Below are positions 1 through 8,280 of a DNA stretch of 44,093 nt, in pieces. This stretch comes from CAYVQF01 sp964454015 (GTDB lineage Bacteria; Myxococcota_A; Bradymonadia; UBA4248), in assembly GCA_964454015.1 (NCBI GenBank), contig CAYVQF010000052.1, positions 1-44,093 on the forward strand, given 5' to 3'. Each line of letters starts with the position of its first letter. The first letter of the stretch is position 1. Position numbers and translations under genes: made by a program. The notes under the pieces were generated by a model. The model did no database searches. It was not told where the DNA came from and was given only the letters and a program-made list of their open reading frames with translations.

Positions 1-140
1 CCGGTCTTTCGGCCCCCTCACGGATGGTCAGTTGTGCGACAAGAGCACCTATGCCGTGTGGCCTGGTTGTGTTAGTTTGCGCGCAGGACGATAGACAAGC
101 GATGTGGGCTGGCTGAGAGCGTTGTGCGCGCTTGGAGCCG

Positions 141-170
141 TTGACATCGCGTCCGTATTCCGCTTAGTTG
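141..170 (+). promoter_or_regulatory. Candidate sigma70-type promoter for the first regulator operon
   Basis: A perfect TTGACA at 141-146 is followed 18 bases later by TAGTTG at 165-170, a weak -10 match. A start point near 177 would leave only a few leader bases before the ATG at 185, so either the leader is very short or translation begins at the in-frame GTG at 248. Apart from this motif, nothing recognisable lies in bases 1-178. Confidence 0.3.
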
Positions 171-184
171 GAAAGTGAGTGGAC

Positions 185-631
185 ATGAGTGACGTGTTTT
201 TCTGCGCGGGGCCCGAGGGTGCCCGAGGCGCGGTTGCGAGGAAGAGGGTGGCGGCAACGACGCGCGCGAGACTCTTGGTCATCGACGATGAGCCCGACAT
301 GTTGCGGATGCTATCGTTCATGCTGTCCCTCGAGGGTTTCGAGATCGCGACGGTGGCCAGTGGCGGTGAAGCGATTCGGCTGATGGAAGCGGAGCGTTTC
401 GATTTGGCCCTGACGGATCTGCGGATGCCCGGCATGGACGGCTTCCAGACGATCAAGGCCCTCAAAGCGCTGGATCCGTTGTTGGCGATCATCGTGGCCA
501 CGGGTTATGCCACGCCAGAGACGACGGGCCTTTGTAAGGCGATAGGTGCCTTCGACTTGATCAAGAAGCCTTTCAATGTGTTGGAGCTGACCTCCTTGCT
601 CCGACGCGCCTTGGAGGCGCGGGAGGTGTGA
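185..631 (+). CDS. Single-domain (receiver-only) response regulator
   Basis: This is a CheY-like receiver with no output domain. Counting from the upstream in-frame GTG at 179, the acidic pair is D36/D37, the phospho-acceptor is D80 in LTDLRMPGMDG, the switch Thr is T108 and the conserved Lys is K130 in KKPF. These are the complete receiver residues, so the protein should take phosphate from a histidine kinase and act by protein contact or phosphotransfer. The first 25-30 residues are not receiver-like. The start is uncertain: GTG 179, ATG 185 (chosen) or GTG 248, the last of which would give a bare receiver of about 127 residues. It lies 63 bases before a FIST sensor gene and a GAF histidine kinase, its likely partners. 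Function as a receiver is firm; the partner kinase is inferred from position. Confidence 0.88.
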   Translation: MSDVFFCAGPEGARGAVARKRVAATTRARLLVIDDEPDMLRMLSFMLSLEGFEIATVASGGEAIRLMEAERFDLALTDLRMPGMDGFQTIKALKALDPLLAIIVATGYATPETTGLCKAIGAFDLIKKPFNVLELTSLLRRALEAREV

Positions 632-648
632 TTGGCTTTGGTGTCATG

Positions 649-670
649 GCAGCGGGGCTAGGGCCGCTGC
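649..670 (+). other. Intercistronic hairpin between the receiver and FIST genes
   Basis: GCAGCGG at 649-655 pairs perfectly with CCGCTGC at 664-670 across an 8-base loop. No T-tract follows, so this is more likely an mRNA-stabilising or attenuating hairpin than a strong intrinsic terminator. The purine-rich ribosome-binding site of the FIST gene follows at about 680-692. Confidence 0.35.
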
Positions 671-694
671 AGAAGGTGCGGCAGGGGAGGGGCG

Positions 695-1894
695 ATGGCA
701 ACCTTCGCAGTGGTAGGCTTTAGCGCGCACACCCGCGGTTTTTTTGCCGGCCGCGAGGCGACGGAGCAGGCCTTGCGCAGCTTGGCGCATGAGCGTGGCG
801 CTGGGGTGGTCCTTCCTCTTTCGGCGCTGTTGTTGTTCTCGACGTGTGGATACGATCAGGCCTCTTTGGTGGCCGGGGTGCGTTCGATCGCGGGAGATGT
901 GCCGGTGGCGGGTTGCTCGGCCGAAGGGGTGATCACGCAGCACGGCGCACGAGAGGGCGCCTACGCGGTGGCGGTTCTGGCCCTGTTTTCCGATCGGTGG
1001 CGCTGCCATGCCCTGTGTGAACGGCAGATGAGTCTGCGCGGCGCAGAAGCGGGCACTTCCTTGGCGCAGCGGGTGCGGCAGGTGACGCGTGATGAGCGTG
1101 CGGTGGTGTTGGTGTTCATGGATGGGTTGTCGCGTCGGGGCCCAGAGGCCATCGGGGCGTTGGAGGCCGCCGCTGGCCCGAACTACCAAATCGTGGGAGG
1201 TGGTGCGGCAGACATGTTTCGTTTTCGCCGCACCTATCAGTATTTTGCCGACGAGGTGTTGAGTGATGGGCTGGTGGCTTTGGTGATTCAAGGGTGTCGT
1301 GCGGCTGAGATTGCTGTCGGGTGCGGGTGCGTGCCCTTGGGCTTGCCGCGGTTGGTCACGCGGAGCGACGGTCATGTGGTGGCAGAGATCGATCACCAGC
1401 CTGCGTGGACGCTGATGCGCGAATATGTGGACGCGGCCGATGACGCGCGCGAGGTCTCGACCTTGGCGCACCTGGCGGTGATGGTGCACGGGGACGCGGG
1501 TAAAGTGGCGGCGGTGCGCAGTCCCTATCGCGTCGAGCGTCGCGAGGGGGCGGTACATTTTATCTCGGGTTTGGACGAGGGGCGGGTCATTCAGATGACC
1601 CGGCGCAATCCCGAGACCTTGCGTGGGTCGGTGCAGCGCGTCGCCGCGTCGATGAGAGAGCGTCAAGGGGGACGTTTGCCGCAAGTGGTGTTGCAGATAG
1701 AGGATGTGTTTCGCGGTCGCTTGCTTTTAGGTGACCGAACCGATGAGATTCTGGTGTCGCCTTTGGCAGAGGGCTTTGGGCAGGGCAGCGCCTGGATAGG
1801 ATTTTTCTCTTTTTGCGGCTTGGCAAGCGTTGGTGGTTCACTGCAAGTGCACAACGATGCCTTGGTATTATGTGCTCTCTACGATTTTGACTGA
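695..1894 (+). CDS. FIST-domain sensory protein
   Basis: The protein is 399 residues and matches the layout of stand-alone FIST (N plus C) proteins. It shows an opening VVGFSAHT strand, 'VAGCSAEGVIT' near residues 71-81, a central VGGGAAD turn, and a C-terminal half with 'GFFSFCG' and 'HNDALVLCALYD'. FIST domains are known as intracellular ligand-sensing modules usually found with two-component proteins or chemoreceptors; the ligand here cannot be read from sequence. There is no signal peptide or membrane segment, so it should be cytosolic. A strong purine-rich ribosome-binding site precedes the ATG. The histidine kinase gene begins 7 bases after its stop, so the two are almost certainly co-transcribed and may work as ligand sensor and kinase. 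The nearby hydrogenase genes suggest a metabolic or redox input, which is inference. Confidence 0.88.
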   Translation: MATFAVVGFSAHTRGFFAGREATEQALRSLAHERGAGVVLPLSALLLFSTCGYDQASLVAGVRSIAGDVPVAGCSAEGVITQHGAREGAYAVAVLALFSDRWRCHALCERQMSLRGAEAGTSLAQRVRQVTRDERAVVLVFMDGLSRRGPEAIGALEAAAGPNYQIVGGGAADMFRFRRTYQYFADEVLSDGLVALVIQGCRAAEIAVGCGCVPLGLPRLVTRSDGHVVAEIDHQPAWTLMREYVDAADDAREVSTLAHLAVMVHGDAGKVAAVRSPYRVERREGAVHFISGLDEGRVIQMTRRNPETLRGSVQRVAASMRERQGGRLPQVVLQIEDVFRGRLLLGDRTDEILVSPLAEGFGQGSAWIGFFSFCGLASVGGSLQVHNDALVLCALYDFD

Positions 1895-1901
1895 GCGATC
1901 C

Positions 1902-3458
1902 ATGGAAGAGGCAGAGTCAGCTCTGGGCCAAGGCGTTCGTGCTCCCGAGAATGAAGCCAGCGAAGCAGATGAGGCTGGTTTGCTACGGGAGCAGATCGGG
2001 GCGTTGGAGCAGCAGATTCAGCAGTTGGTGCGGACGGAACAACGTCTCTTTCGCTACCAGAAGGAGCTGGATCGTCAGTTGACGCGCATCAACGTGGTCA
2101 ATCACTTTGCGTTGGAAGCGGCGACGGCCTTTGAGGCGCGTCAGATCATCGACATCGCCATGCGGGCGTTGATGTCGGTGTTGGCCTTGGACCAGGGGAT
2201 CGGCTTTTTGGTCCAGGAGGAGGCCTTGGTGCGGCCGGTGTGCGTGCGCTCGCAGCCGGGCATGGAGCTGTCGAAGTCGCAGACCCACGTGCTGTTTCGT
2301 TTGGCCTTTCCGGCGGTGCCCTCTGGCACTCGGGATCCTTTGATCGGTACGGCGGCCGAGATCATGCGGGCGAGTGGTGCATTGCCAAGCATCCTCGAGC
2401 GGGTGTTGCCCATCTTTGGGATTCCAGACGAGAGCAGTATCTGTCCGCCACAGCGCAGCGCCCTCTATGTGGTCCTGCCGCTGCGGGGCCAACGAGCTTC
2501 CGAGATGTTGGGTCTGGTGCTTTTTCGCAAGGCCGACCCGAGCTCGGCGTCGGTGCACGAGCGCCTTCCTGCCCGGGAAGACATCCCTTTCATTCAGTTG
2601 TTTTGCAGCCACTTGGAGTGCACTCTGGAGAACGCCCTGCTGCATGAGCGACTGTCGCGTTTGGCGGCGCAGCTCGAGCAGCGGGTAGCGTCGCGCACGT
2701 TGGAGTTGTCGTCATTGAACAAGGAGCTGCAGGCGAGCCTCGAGGAGCTGAAGGCGACCCAGGGCCAGCTTTTTCAGGCGAGCAAGATGGCGGCGATCGG
2801 TACCTTGGTGGCGGGCCTGTCCCATGAACTGAACAACCCCATGGGGGTCATTCTCGGCTATGCGCAGACGCTGTTGCAGTGCGTGGAGCTTGACGATCCG
2901 ATCCGGCCGGGCCTGACGGCCATCGAGCGTCAGGCTGAGCGTTGCAAGCACTTGGTGGGTTCTTTGCTCGATTTTTCGCGTCACAAGACGACGAATCGCG
3001 AGAGCATCGATGCCAACGCCATCGTGGGGCGGGTCTACGATCTTGCGCGGGCGCAGGCCCGTTGTGATCAGGTTGATTTCCGCGTCGAGGCTTCGAGTCA
3101 GCGGTTGCCGCATCTGTTGGCCAACGCAACGGAGATCGAGTCGGCTCTGTTGAACTTGGTCAACAACGCCGTTGATGCTGCAGGACAAGAAGGGCGGGTG
3201 AGCCTGCAAGTGTATGCGAGCACGGAAGGGGGCCGCACGGGCGTGGAGTTCATCGTGCAGGACAATGGTCCTGGTATCGCGCCGGATGTTCAGCCCTGGA
3301 TCTTCGATCCCTTTTTTACGACCAAGGCTGTGGGGCGGGGGACGGGGCTTGGGTTGACCTTGGCCAAGCGGATTATCGATGCCCACGAGGGTAAGATCAC
3401 CTTCATATCGAGCCCCGAGCGGGGGACGACGGTGCGGGTGTGGCTGCCGGCCTTTTGA
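1902..3458 (+). CDS. GAF-domain sensor histidine kinase
   Basis: The protein is 518 residues from ATG 1902; an open frame continues upstream to 1830 inside the FIST gene, but 1902 fits the operon better. The order is: N-terminal coiled coil (about 20-60, Gln/Glu rich), GAF-like domain (about 65-235), second coiled coil (about 245-290), HisKA with phospho-acceptor H308 in GLSHELNNP, then a HATPase_c domain. The ATPase shows the N box (LLNLVNNAVDA), G1 (DNGPGI), F box (FDPFFTTK) and G2 (GRGTGLGL). It has no membrane segments, so it is a cytosolic kinase with an internal sensory GAF domain. It follows the FIST gene by 7 bases. Likely targets are the receiver at 185-631 or those at 12.2-13.8 kb; this is inferred from neighbourhood only. 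Confidence 0.93.
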   Translation: MEEAESALGQGVRAPENEASEADEAGLLREQIGALEQQIQQLVRTEQRLFRYQKELDRQLTRINVVNHFALEAATAFEARQIIDIAMRALMSVLALDQGIGFLVQEEALVRPVCVRSQPGMELSKSQTHVLFRLAFPAVPSGTRDPLIGTAAEIMRASGALPSILERVLPIFGIPDESSICPPQRSALYVVLPLRGQRASEMLGLVLFRKADPSSASVHERLPAREDIPFIQLFCSHLECTLENALLHERLSRLAAQLEQRVASRTLELSSLNKELQASLEELKATQGQLFQASKMAAIGTLVAGLSHELNNPMGVILGYAQTLLQCVELDDPIRPGLTAIERQAERCKHLVGSLLDFSRHKTTNRESIDANAIVGRVYDLARAQARCDQVDFRVEASSQRLPHLLANATEIESALLNLVNNAVDAAGQEGRVSLQVYASTEGGRTGVEFIVQDNGPGIAPDVQPWIFDPFFTTKAVGRGTGLGLTLAKRIIDAHEGKITFISSPERGTTVRVWLPAF

Positions 3459-3502
3459 GTGGTCGCGGGTGGACCTTAGGGCGATGGCCACGCGTGCGGT
3501 GG

Positions 3503-3531
3503 TTGCGAGTCCTTGCGGACGCGAATAAGAT
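3503..3531 (+). promoter_or_regulatory. Candidate promoter for the propeller-protein gene
   Basis: TTGCGA (3503-3508), a 17-base spacer and TAAGAT (3526-3531) resemble a sigma70-type promoter, with 4 of 6 matches in each element. It sits in the gap between the kinase stop (3458) and the GTG start at 3587, about 55 bases ahead of the start. Confidence 0.35.
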
Positions 3532-3586
3532 ACGCGCGCAGCGGCCGTTTTGGCCGGGATGAACGACCCACAGGGCTGGAGGCAGT

Positions 3587-5299
3587 GTGGACTACCCGCA
3601 CATCGTGACACCACAGAGAATCCGCTTTGCGCGTGAAGTCGCGTACGTGCCACAGAGTGGGCATGACACCGCCATCAAGTCGATGGCCTTTGCCCCAGGG
3701 CAGGAGGACGGCGAGGCCCTGCTGGCGGTGATCGATGACGATGCGATGCTGCGGGTCTGGTCAACGGATCCCGCGGCGGTGTTGAGCATCTTACCGCTGC
3801 CGGCTTCTTGCGATGGGGTGGTCTGGGTCGACGGTGAGCATGTGGCAGTGCGCGCGCTGCTGGATGGGGAAGTCACTTGGTGGCAACGTAAGGTTTGCGG
3901 CGGGGAACGTTGGCAGGCGGTGGAGGCCAGTAGCATTCCACAGGTCGAGTCCTCTCTGGTGGTGTCGTTTTCCGCGGGGCAGATCACTTGGACTGGGGTG
4001 CACAGTGGTGGGATGAGCAGCGCCGAGGCACCGAGCACTTGGCTGGCGGATCCTTTGGCGCGGTATTTGGTGTTGGCGTTCAGCCAGTCCGTGGAGATCG
4101 TCGATGTCGAGCAGGGTGTGCGCCTGAAGCGGGTCGAGACCGATGGCGAGGCGATTGTCGGTGCGGCGGTGAGCGCTCGGGGAGATCGGGTCTTCGTTTT
4201 GACTGAAGGCGGGCGGGTGCTGCGTTTCGAGCCCATGCGTGGTCAAGGGGTTGGCGAGCTCGCGCGCTCGCCTTTGCCGGCGGGGACCCTGGCCTATGAT
4301 GCGTGTTCGGGCTTAGTGGCTGTGGGGCACACCAGCGGTCAGCTTTCATTCTTGGATGCCGTCAGCGGTCGCCTGGTTCTGCGCACGCCGCGCAAGGTTC
4401 CGGGCTTCCTCCTGGAGTTGCCCCTCCTCGATGAGATTGGCTTCGTGGGCCTGCGCAGCGAGAGTCTTGGGGCCTACTTGGCGCCGCAGACGGAGATCCT
4501 TCCGATAAGGCCACTGCCGGGTATTCTGGCGAGCGCCTGCGCCAGTCCGCGCTTTCCCGAGATCCACGTCGGCCTCGACGATGGGCGCGTGGTGACCCTC
4601 AACCTGGAGACAGAGGCCCTGGTGGAGGAGGGGCAGGCGCCGTGGCCGCTGCAGCACCTCTGTTGCAATCAGCGTCATTTGGTGGGGCTGGGTGAAGGGG
4701 GTTGGTGGTCGGATCGGCCGCTTGGGTTGGATCACTTTAGCCCACCGCCAGCATCTGAGGTGTTGCGGGTGGCCCTCGATCCCCAGGACGAGTGGTTGGC
4801 GGTTGCCTGTCGCGACGGCAGTGTCCAGGTGGCCAAGACCAGCGGCAAGAAGGGTGCGGTAACTTTGCATTTGGCCCAGGTTCGAGACATTGCCTTTAGC
4901 ACGCTGAAAGGCAAGACCAGCCTCATGTTGATCGATGCCAGTTGCGTCTTGTGGTCTTGTGAAGCTGGGAAGACGCGCCTGATTCGGGTGGGTCGCCTGG
5001 ATGTCCCCATGGGGCAATATGGTCGGGTGGTGGCCATGGTGGCTGACGGCGTCAGCGAGTTGCGCTTGTTGTTGGTTGGCGATCAGGAGCACCGCCTGTT
5101 GATCAGTGTGGATCCGAGCGGGGCGGAGACGACCCTGTTGGGCTCGGTGCTCTTACAGGGGACGCAGGTGGTGGCGGTCTTTGGGGCTGATCAGGCGCGG
5201 CTCAGACAGGGCGAGGAGCATTCGCTGCGCGTGGTGCGGGATCTGCTGGCCTTCGAAGCGTCGGATTGGCTGAGGAGCGAAGGTGCTGGTTTTCTCTGA
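3587..5299 (+). CDS. WD40-like beta-propeller protein, function unknown
   Basis: The protein is 570 residues from GTG 3587, preceded by GGAGG at 3578-3582. The N-terminal part has a WD40-type blade: a GHDTAIKSMAFAP strand, then 'LLAVIDDDAMLRVWSTD', the usual GH...W-D spacing. Later stretches have repeated hydrophobic beta-strand patterns such as 'LAYDACSGLVAVGHTSG' and 'LAVACRDGSVQVA' that fit further degenerate blades, so one or two seven-bladed propellers are likely. No signal peptide, membrane segment or catalytic motif is visible. Such propellers are usually protein-docking platforms. It lies between the FIST/kinase genes and the first hydrogenase operon in the same direction, but 460 bases separate it from hydC, so a link to the hydrogenase is only positional. 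Confidence 0.7.
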   Translation: MDYPHIVTPQRIRFAREVAYVPQSGHDTAIKSMAFAPGQEDGEALLAVIDDDAMLRVWSTDPAAVLSILPLPASCDGVVWVDGEHVAVRALLDGEVTWWQRKVCGGERWQAVEASSIPQVESSLVVSFSAGQITWTGVHSGGMSSAEAPSTWLADPLARYLVLAFSQSVEIVDVEQGVRLKRVETDGEAIVGAAVSARGDRVFVLTEGGRVLRFEPMRGQGVGELARSPLPAGTLAYDACSGLVAVGHTSGQLSFLDAVSGRLVLRTPRKVPGFLLELPLLDEIGFVGLRSESLGAYLAPQTEILPIRPLPGILASACASPRFPEIHVGLDDGRVVTLNLETEALVEEGQAPWPLQHLCCNQRHLVGLGEGGWWSDRPLGLDHFSPPPASEVLRVALDPQDEWLAVACRDGSVQVAKTSGKKGAVTLHLAQVRDIAFSTLKGKTSLMLIDASCVLWSCEAGKTRLIRVGRLDVPMGQYGRVVAMVADGVSELRLLLVGDQEHRLLISVDPSGAETTLLGSVLLQGTQVVAVFGADQARLRQGEEHSLRVVRDLLAFEASDWLRSEGAGFL

Positions 5300-5759
5300 A
5301 GGTGGTATGGGGAGCCGAAGCCAGGGTGAGGGGGTGAGGGCGCCGCTGCCGCTTGACCGTTTCGAGGTCGGGCGGGTGGCAGGTGGGTCGTTCGGTGTGT
5401 TGCGACGGGGATAGGGACTTCTCTCACGGGAAAAGCAGTCCCGATGGGCGCGTTTTTCGAGTCGATTTACCTTGTCGTTAGTGGGCAAAAGGGGTAGGTG
5501 AGGCCGTGAGGTTGCGGCTGCGATCGGTGGCGCGGAAATGTCGCGCTGGGTGATTGCAGTGATGGTGAAATTTTCCACGGCATGCTATATGGCTTTCTCA
5601 GAGGAGAGCGTCGTGCGGTGGCCGCCATGCTAGCCACCCCATCCGTTGAAAGAAGAGCAGGGAAAGAGGTTCAAAGAGGGTTCGCGCTGTTGGCAGTCGC
5701 TGCGTTTGGCTGCAGGCGTGCGCTCGGAATTTTGGCCACCAGGCGCGGGAGTAGCGGAG
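5300..5759 (+). promoter_or_regulatory. Leader region of the first hydrogenase operon
   Basis: No convincing gene lies in this 460-base gap. Two sites stand out. An imperfect inverted repeat, ATAGGGACT (5411-5419) and AGTCCCGAT (5437-5445), has one mismatch in nine pairs and a 17-base loop. A short T-run follows at 5453-5457, so it could be an operator or a weak terminator of the upstream gene. Downstream, TGCTATATG at 5583-5591 resembles an extended -10 element, but no good -35 is present. If used, it would give a leader of about 160 bases before the hydC ATG. A clear sigma54 -24/-12 pair was looked for and not found. Confidence 0.3.
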
Positions 5760-6272
5760 ATGACTGCTGAGACACAAGGGGATCTGGAGCAACGGATCGA
5801 TACGCTGGTGCTGCGTTATGGGCAGGAGCGCAGCGCGCTCATTCCCATTTTGCAGGATGTGCAAGAGGCGTATGGGTTTTTGTCGCGTGAGGCGGTGCTG
5901 GCGATAGGTGAGCGCTTGCGTTTGCCTGTGAGCAAGATTTACGGAGTCGCGACGTTTTACAATCAGTTTCGCTTTGTTGCGCCAGGTCGCTACACGATTC
6001 AGGTTTGCCGCGGCACGGCCTGTCACGTGCGCGGTTCGGCGGCCCTGGTGGACGCTTTCAGCCGCGAGCTGGAGGTGGCGGCAGGTGCGACGACGAAAGA
6101 CGGGTTGTTCACCTTGGAGGTGGTGGCCTGTTTGGGCGTGTGCGGGTTGGCGCCAGTGATATGTATCAATGGTGATTTTCATGCGGCGGTCACCCCGAAC
6201 ATGATCAAGCGAATCATTCGCAAGTATCGCAAAGCGGCCGAGGCGGACGCGTCAGCCAGCGGGAGGCAGTGA
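5760..6272 (+). CDS. hydC: [FeFe]-hydrogenase subunit HydC (NuoE-like, 2Fe-2S)
   Basis: The protein is 170 residues and homologous to the 24-kDa NuoE subunit of complex I and to HydC/HndA of trimeric [FeFe]-hydrogenases. A helical N-terminal part (QDVQEAYGFLSREAV) leads into a thioredoxin-like 2Fe-2S domain. Its four cysteines are C-x4-C in CRGTACHVRG and C-x3-C in CLGVCGLAP. It passes electrons between the FMN subunit HydB and the rest of the complex in the cytosol. The ATG at 5760 is chosen because GGGAG lies 8 bases upstream and homology starts there; the open frame extends upstream to 5646 without similarity. hydB starts 6 bases after its stop. A second copy lies at 15838-16359 on the other strand. 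Confidence 0.95.
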   Translation: MTAETQGDLEQRIDTLVLRYGQERSALIPILQDVQEAYGFLSREAVLAIGERLRLPVSKIYGVATFYNQFRFVAPGRYTIQVCRGTACHVRGSAALVDAFSRELEVAAGATTKDGLFTLEVVACLGVCGLAPVICINGDFHAAVTPNMIKRIIRKYRKAAEADASASGRQ

Positions 6273-6278
6273 GCGGAC

Positions 6279-8243
6279 ATGGGCGAGCAGATGCACGATG
6301 CAGGTTGTGATTGTGGTGGATGCGGCGAGCTCCAGGCGTTGTTCAGCAAGCCCTTTGCTGAAGCGCAGGCTTCGCTTTCGCTTCCGTTCATGCGGGGGCT
6401 TCGGCGGGAGGTTGTGGAGCGGCCGGTGATTTTCGTCGGCGCAGGGACCTGCGGTTTGGGCGCGGGCGCGGCGGGGACCTTGCGCGCCGTGGACGCGTAT
6501 TTGGCCGGCAATGGTTTGGAAGCGGACGTGGTCCAGGTGGGCTGTGTTGGCTTGTGTGCCGAGGAGCCGTTGCTGGATGTGCAGCTTCCTGGTCGGACCC
6601 GGGTGATGTTCAATCGGGTGACAGAAGACAAGGTGTTCGAGATTCTCGAGAGCGTGTTCGATGGTCACCCGGCGGTGGAGCCGTGTTTGGGGCAGTTCCG
6701 GCACGATGGTTTCGAGCCATGGTCTGGGCTTCCCTATGTGGACGAGCACCCGTTTTTTGCGCCCCAGACGCGCATGGTGTTGGCCAACTGCGGGATCATC
6801 GATCCACAGCGCCTCGAAGAGTACGTGGCGCGCGGCGGCTACTTAGGGCTGATGCGTGCCCTGCAGGACTACACGCCCCTCGAAGTATGTGACATCGTCG
6901 AGCAGAGCGGTTTGCGCGGTCGCGGGGGTGGTGGCTTCCCGACGGGCAAGAAATGGAAGTTGGCCGCGGGGCGTGATGCGGACCAGAAGTACATGGTTTG
7001 CAATGCCGACGAGGGCGATCCTGGAGCGTTCATGGATCGCGCGGTGATCGAGGGTGATCCCCACCGCCTCCTGGAGGGGTTGGCGATTGCGGCGCGGGGG
7101 ATTGGTGCGACCAAGGCCTATATTTATATTCGCGCCGAGTATCCTTTGGCGATCGCGCGGCTGGAGAAGGCGATAGCCCAAGCGCGAGGCTGTGGCCTGT
7201 TGGGTCCCAACGTGTTGGGCTCGGGTTGGTCTTTGGAGATCGTGGTCAAGAAGGGCGCCGGTGCTTTCGTTTGTGGCGAAGAGACGGCGCTGCTTCACAG
7301 CATCGAGGGCAAGCGCGGGATGCCGCGGCCGCGGCCGCCTTTTCCGGCGGTGAGTGGGCTCTTTGGCAAGCCAACGATCATCAACAACGTTGAGACCTTG
7401 GCCAATGTGCCCGACATTTTGGTGCGTGGCGCAAGCTTCTTCTCTGACGTAGGCACGGCGACGAGCAAGGGCACCAAGGTCTTTGCGCTTTCGGGCAAGG
7501 TGGTGCGCACGGGTCTGGTCGAAGTGGCCATGGGGACGACGCTGCGCCAGATCGTCTTTGACATTGGTGGTGGGATTCCCGACGGTCGTCGCTACAAGGC
7601 GGTGCAGATCGGTGGCCCATCGGGCGGGTGTATTCCCGAGCACCTTCTGGACATCGATATCGACTACGAGTCCCTCAAGCAGGTAGGGGCGATGATGGGC
7701 TCAGGCGGCCTGGTGGTCATGGATGATCACAACTGCATGGTCGATGTGGCGAAGTATTTCATGGACTTCATCCAGCGCGAGAGCTGTGGGAAGTGTATCC
7801 CTTGTCGCGAGGGAACCCTGCGCATGCTCAAGATTCTGGAGCGGATCACCTCGGGTCGGCAGAGCGAGCAGGGTCATGATGGCTTGGATCGTTTCCGGGG
7901 CGTGATGTACCTCAACCGTTTGGCCCACGTGATTCAAGACACGAGCTTGTGCGGCTTGGGCCAGACGGCACCGAATCCGGTGTTGAGCACCCTGCGTTGG
8001 TTCCGCGAGGAGTACGAGGAGCACATTTACGAGCGGCATTGTCCTGCCGGGGTGTGCACGGAGTTGCTGTCCTACAGCATCGTGGCTGAGAAGTGCGTTG
8101 GCTGTACGCTGTGTGCGAAGCAGTGTCCGGTGGACTGCATCATGGGTGCGCCCAAGAGTCCCCACTACATCATCCCAGACAAGTGCATTCGCTGTGGTTC
8201 CTGTGTGAGTGCATGCAAGTATGACGCGGTACTCGCCCAGTAG
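6279..8243 (+). CDS. hydB: [FeFe]-hydrogenase subunit HydB (NuoF-like flavoprotein)
   Basis: The protein is 654 residues. It has an N-terminal thioredoxin-like Fe-S domain with C58, C89 and C93 (GCVGLC), then the NuoF core: FMN/NAD-binding GLRGRGGGGFPTG and NADEGDPGAFMDR, plus GAGAFVCGEETAL. The NuoF 4Fe-4S site follows (ESCGKCIPCREG with a later Cys in SLCGLG). Two ferredoxin-type 4Fe-4S clusters end the chain (CVGCTLCAKQCP, CIRCGSCVSACK). This is the NAD(H)-reacting subunit; in characterised trimeric enzymes it is the centre of electron bifurcation between NADH and ferredoxin. An odd short Cys-rich start, CDCGGC at residues 10-15, precedes the usual domain. GGGAGG precedes ATG 6279. NAD rather than NADP use is by family analogy. 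Confidence 0.95.
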   Translation: MGEQMHDAGCDCGGCGELQALFSKPFAEAQASLSLPFMRGLRREVVERPVIFVGAGTCGLGAGAAGTLRAVDAYLAGNGLEADVVQVGCVGLCAEEPLLDVQLPGRTRVMFNRVTEDKVFEILESVFDGHPAVEPCLGQFRHDGFEPWSGLPYVDEHPFFAPQTRMVLANCGIIDPQRLEEYVARGGYLGLMRALQDYTPLEVCDIVEQSGLRGRGGGGFPTGKKWKLAAGRDADQKYMVCNADEGDPGAFMDRAVIEGDPHRLLEGLAIAARGIGATKAYIYIRAEYPLAIARLEKAIAQARGCGLLGPNVLGSGWSLEIVVKKGAGAFVCGEETALLHSIEGKRGMPRPRPPFPAVSGLFGKPTIINNVETLANVPDILVRGASFFSDVGTATSKGTKVFALSGKVVRTGLVEVAMGTTLRQIVFDIGGGIPDGRRYKAVQIGGPSGGCIPEHLLDIDIDYESLKQVGAMMGSGGLVVMDDHNCMVDVAKYFMDFIQRESCGKCIPCREGTLRMLKILERITSGRQSEQGHDGLDRFRGVMYLNRLAHVIQDTSLCGLGQTAPNPVLSTLRWFREEYEEHIYERHCPAGVCTELLSYSIVAEKCVGCTLCAKQCPVDCIMGAPKSPHYIIPDKCIRCGSCVSACKYDAVLAQ

Positions 8244-8280
8244 TTTCACGCAGGTGAGAGGGGCGTAAGAGGAGTCGGCA

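Noticed and set aside
644..1684. 346-codon minus-strand open frame opposite the FIST gene
   Set aside because: No recognisable motif, His/Arg/Gln-rich composition, and the opposite strand encodes a clear FIST protein with a good ribosome-binding site.
5670..5730. Possible sigma54 (-24/-12) promoter near TTGGCAGTCGCTGC before hydC
   Set aside because: The GG-to-GC spacing is wrong for the -24/-12 consensus.
5760..8243. Fragment of respiratory complex I (nuoE-nuoF)
   Set aside because: Subunits continue into an H-cluster protein with L1-L3 motifs and no other nuo genes follow, so this is a hydrogenase.
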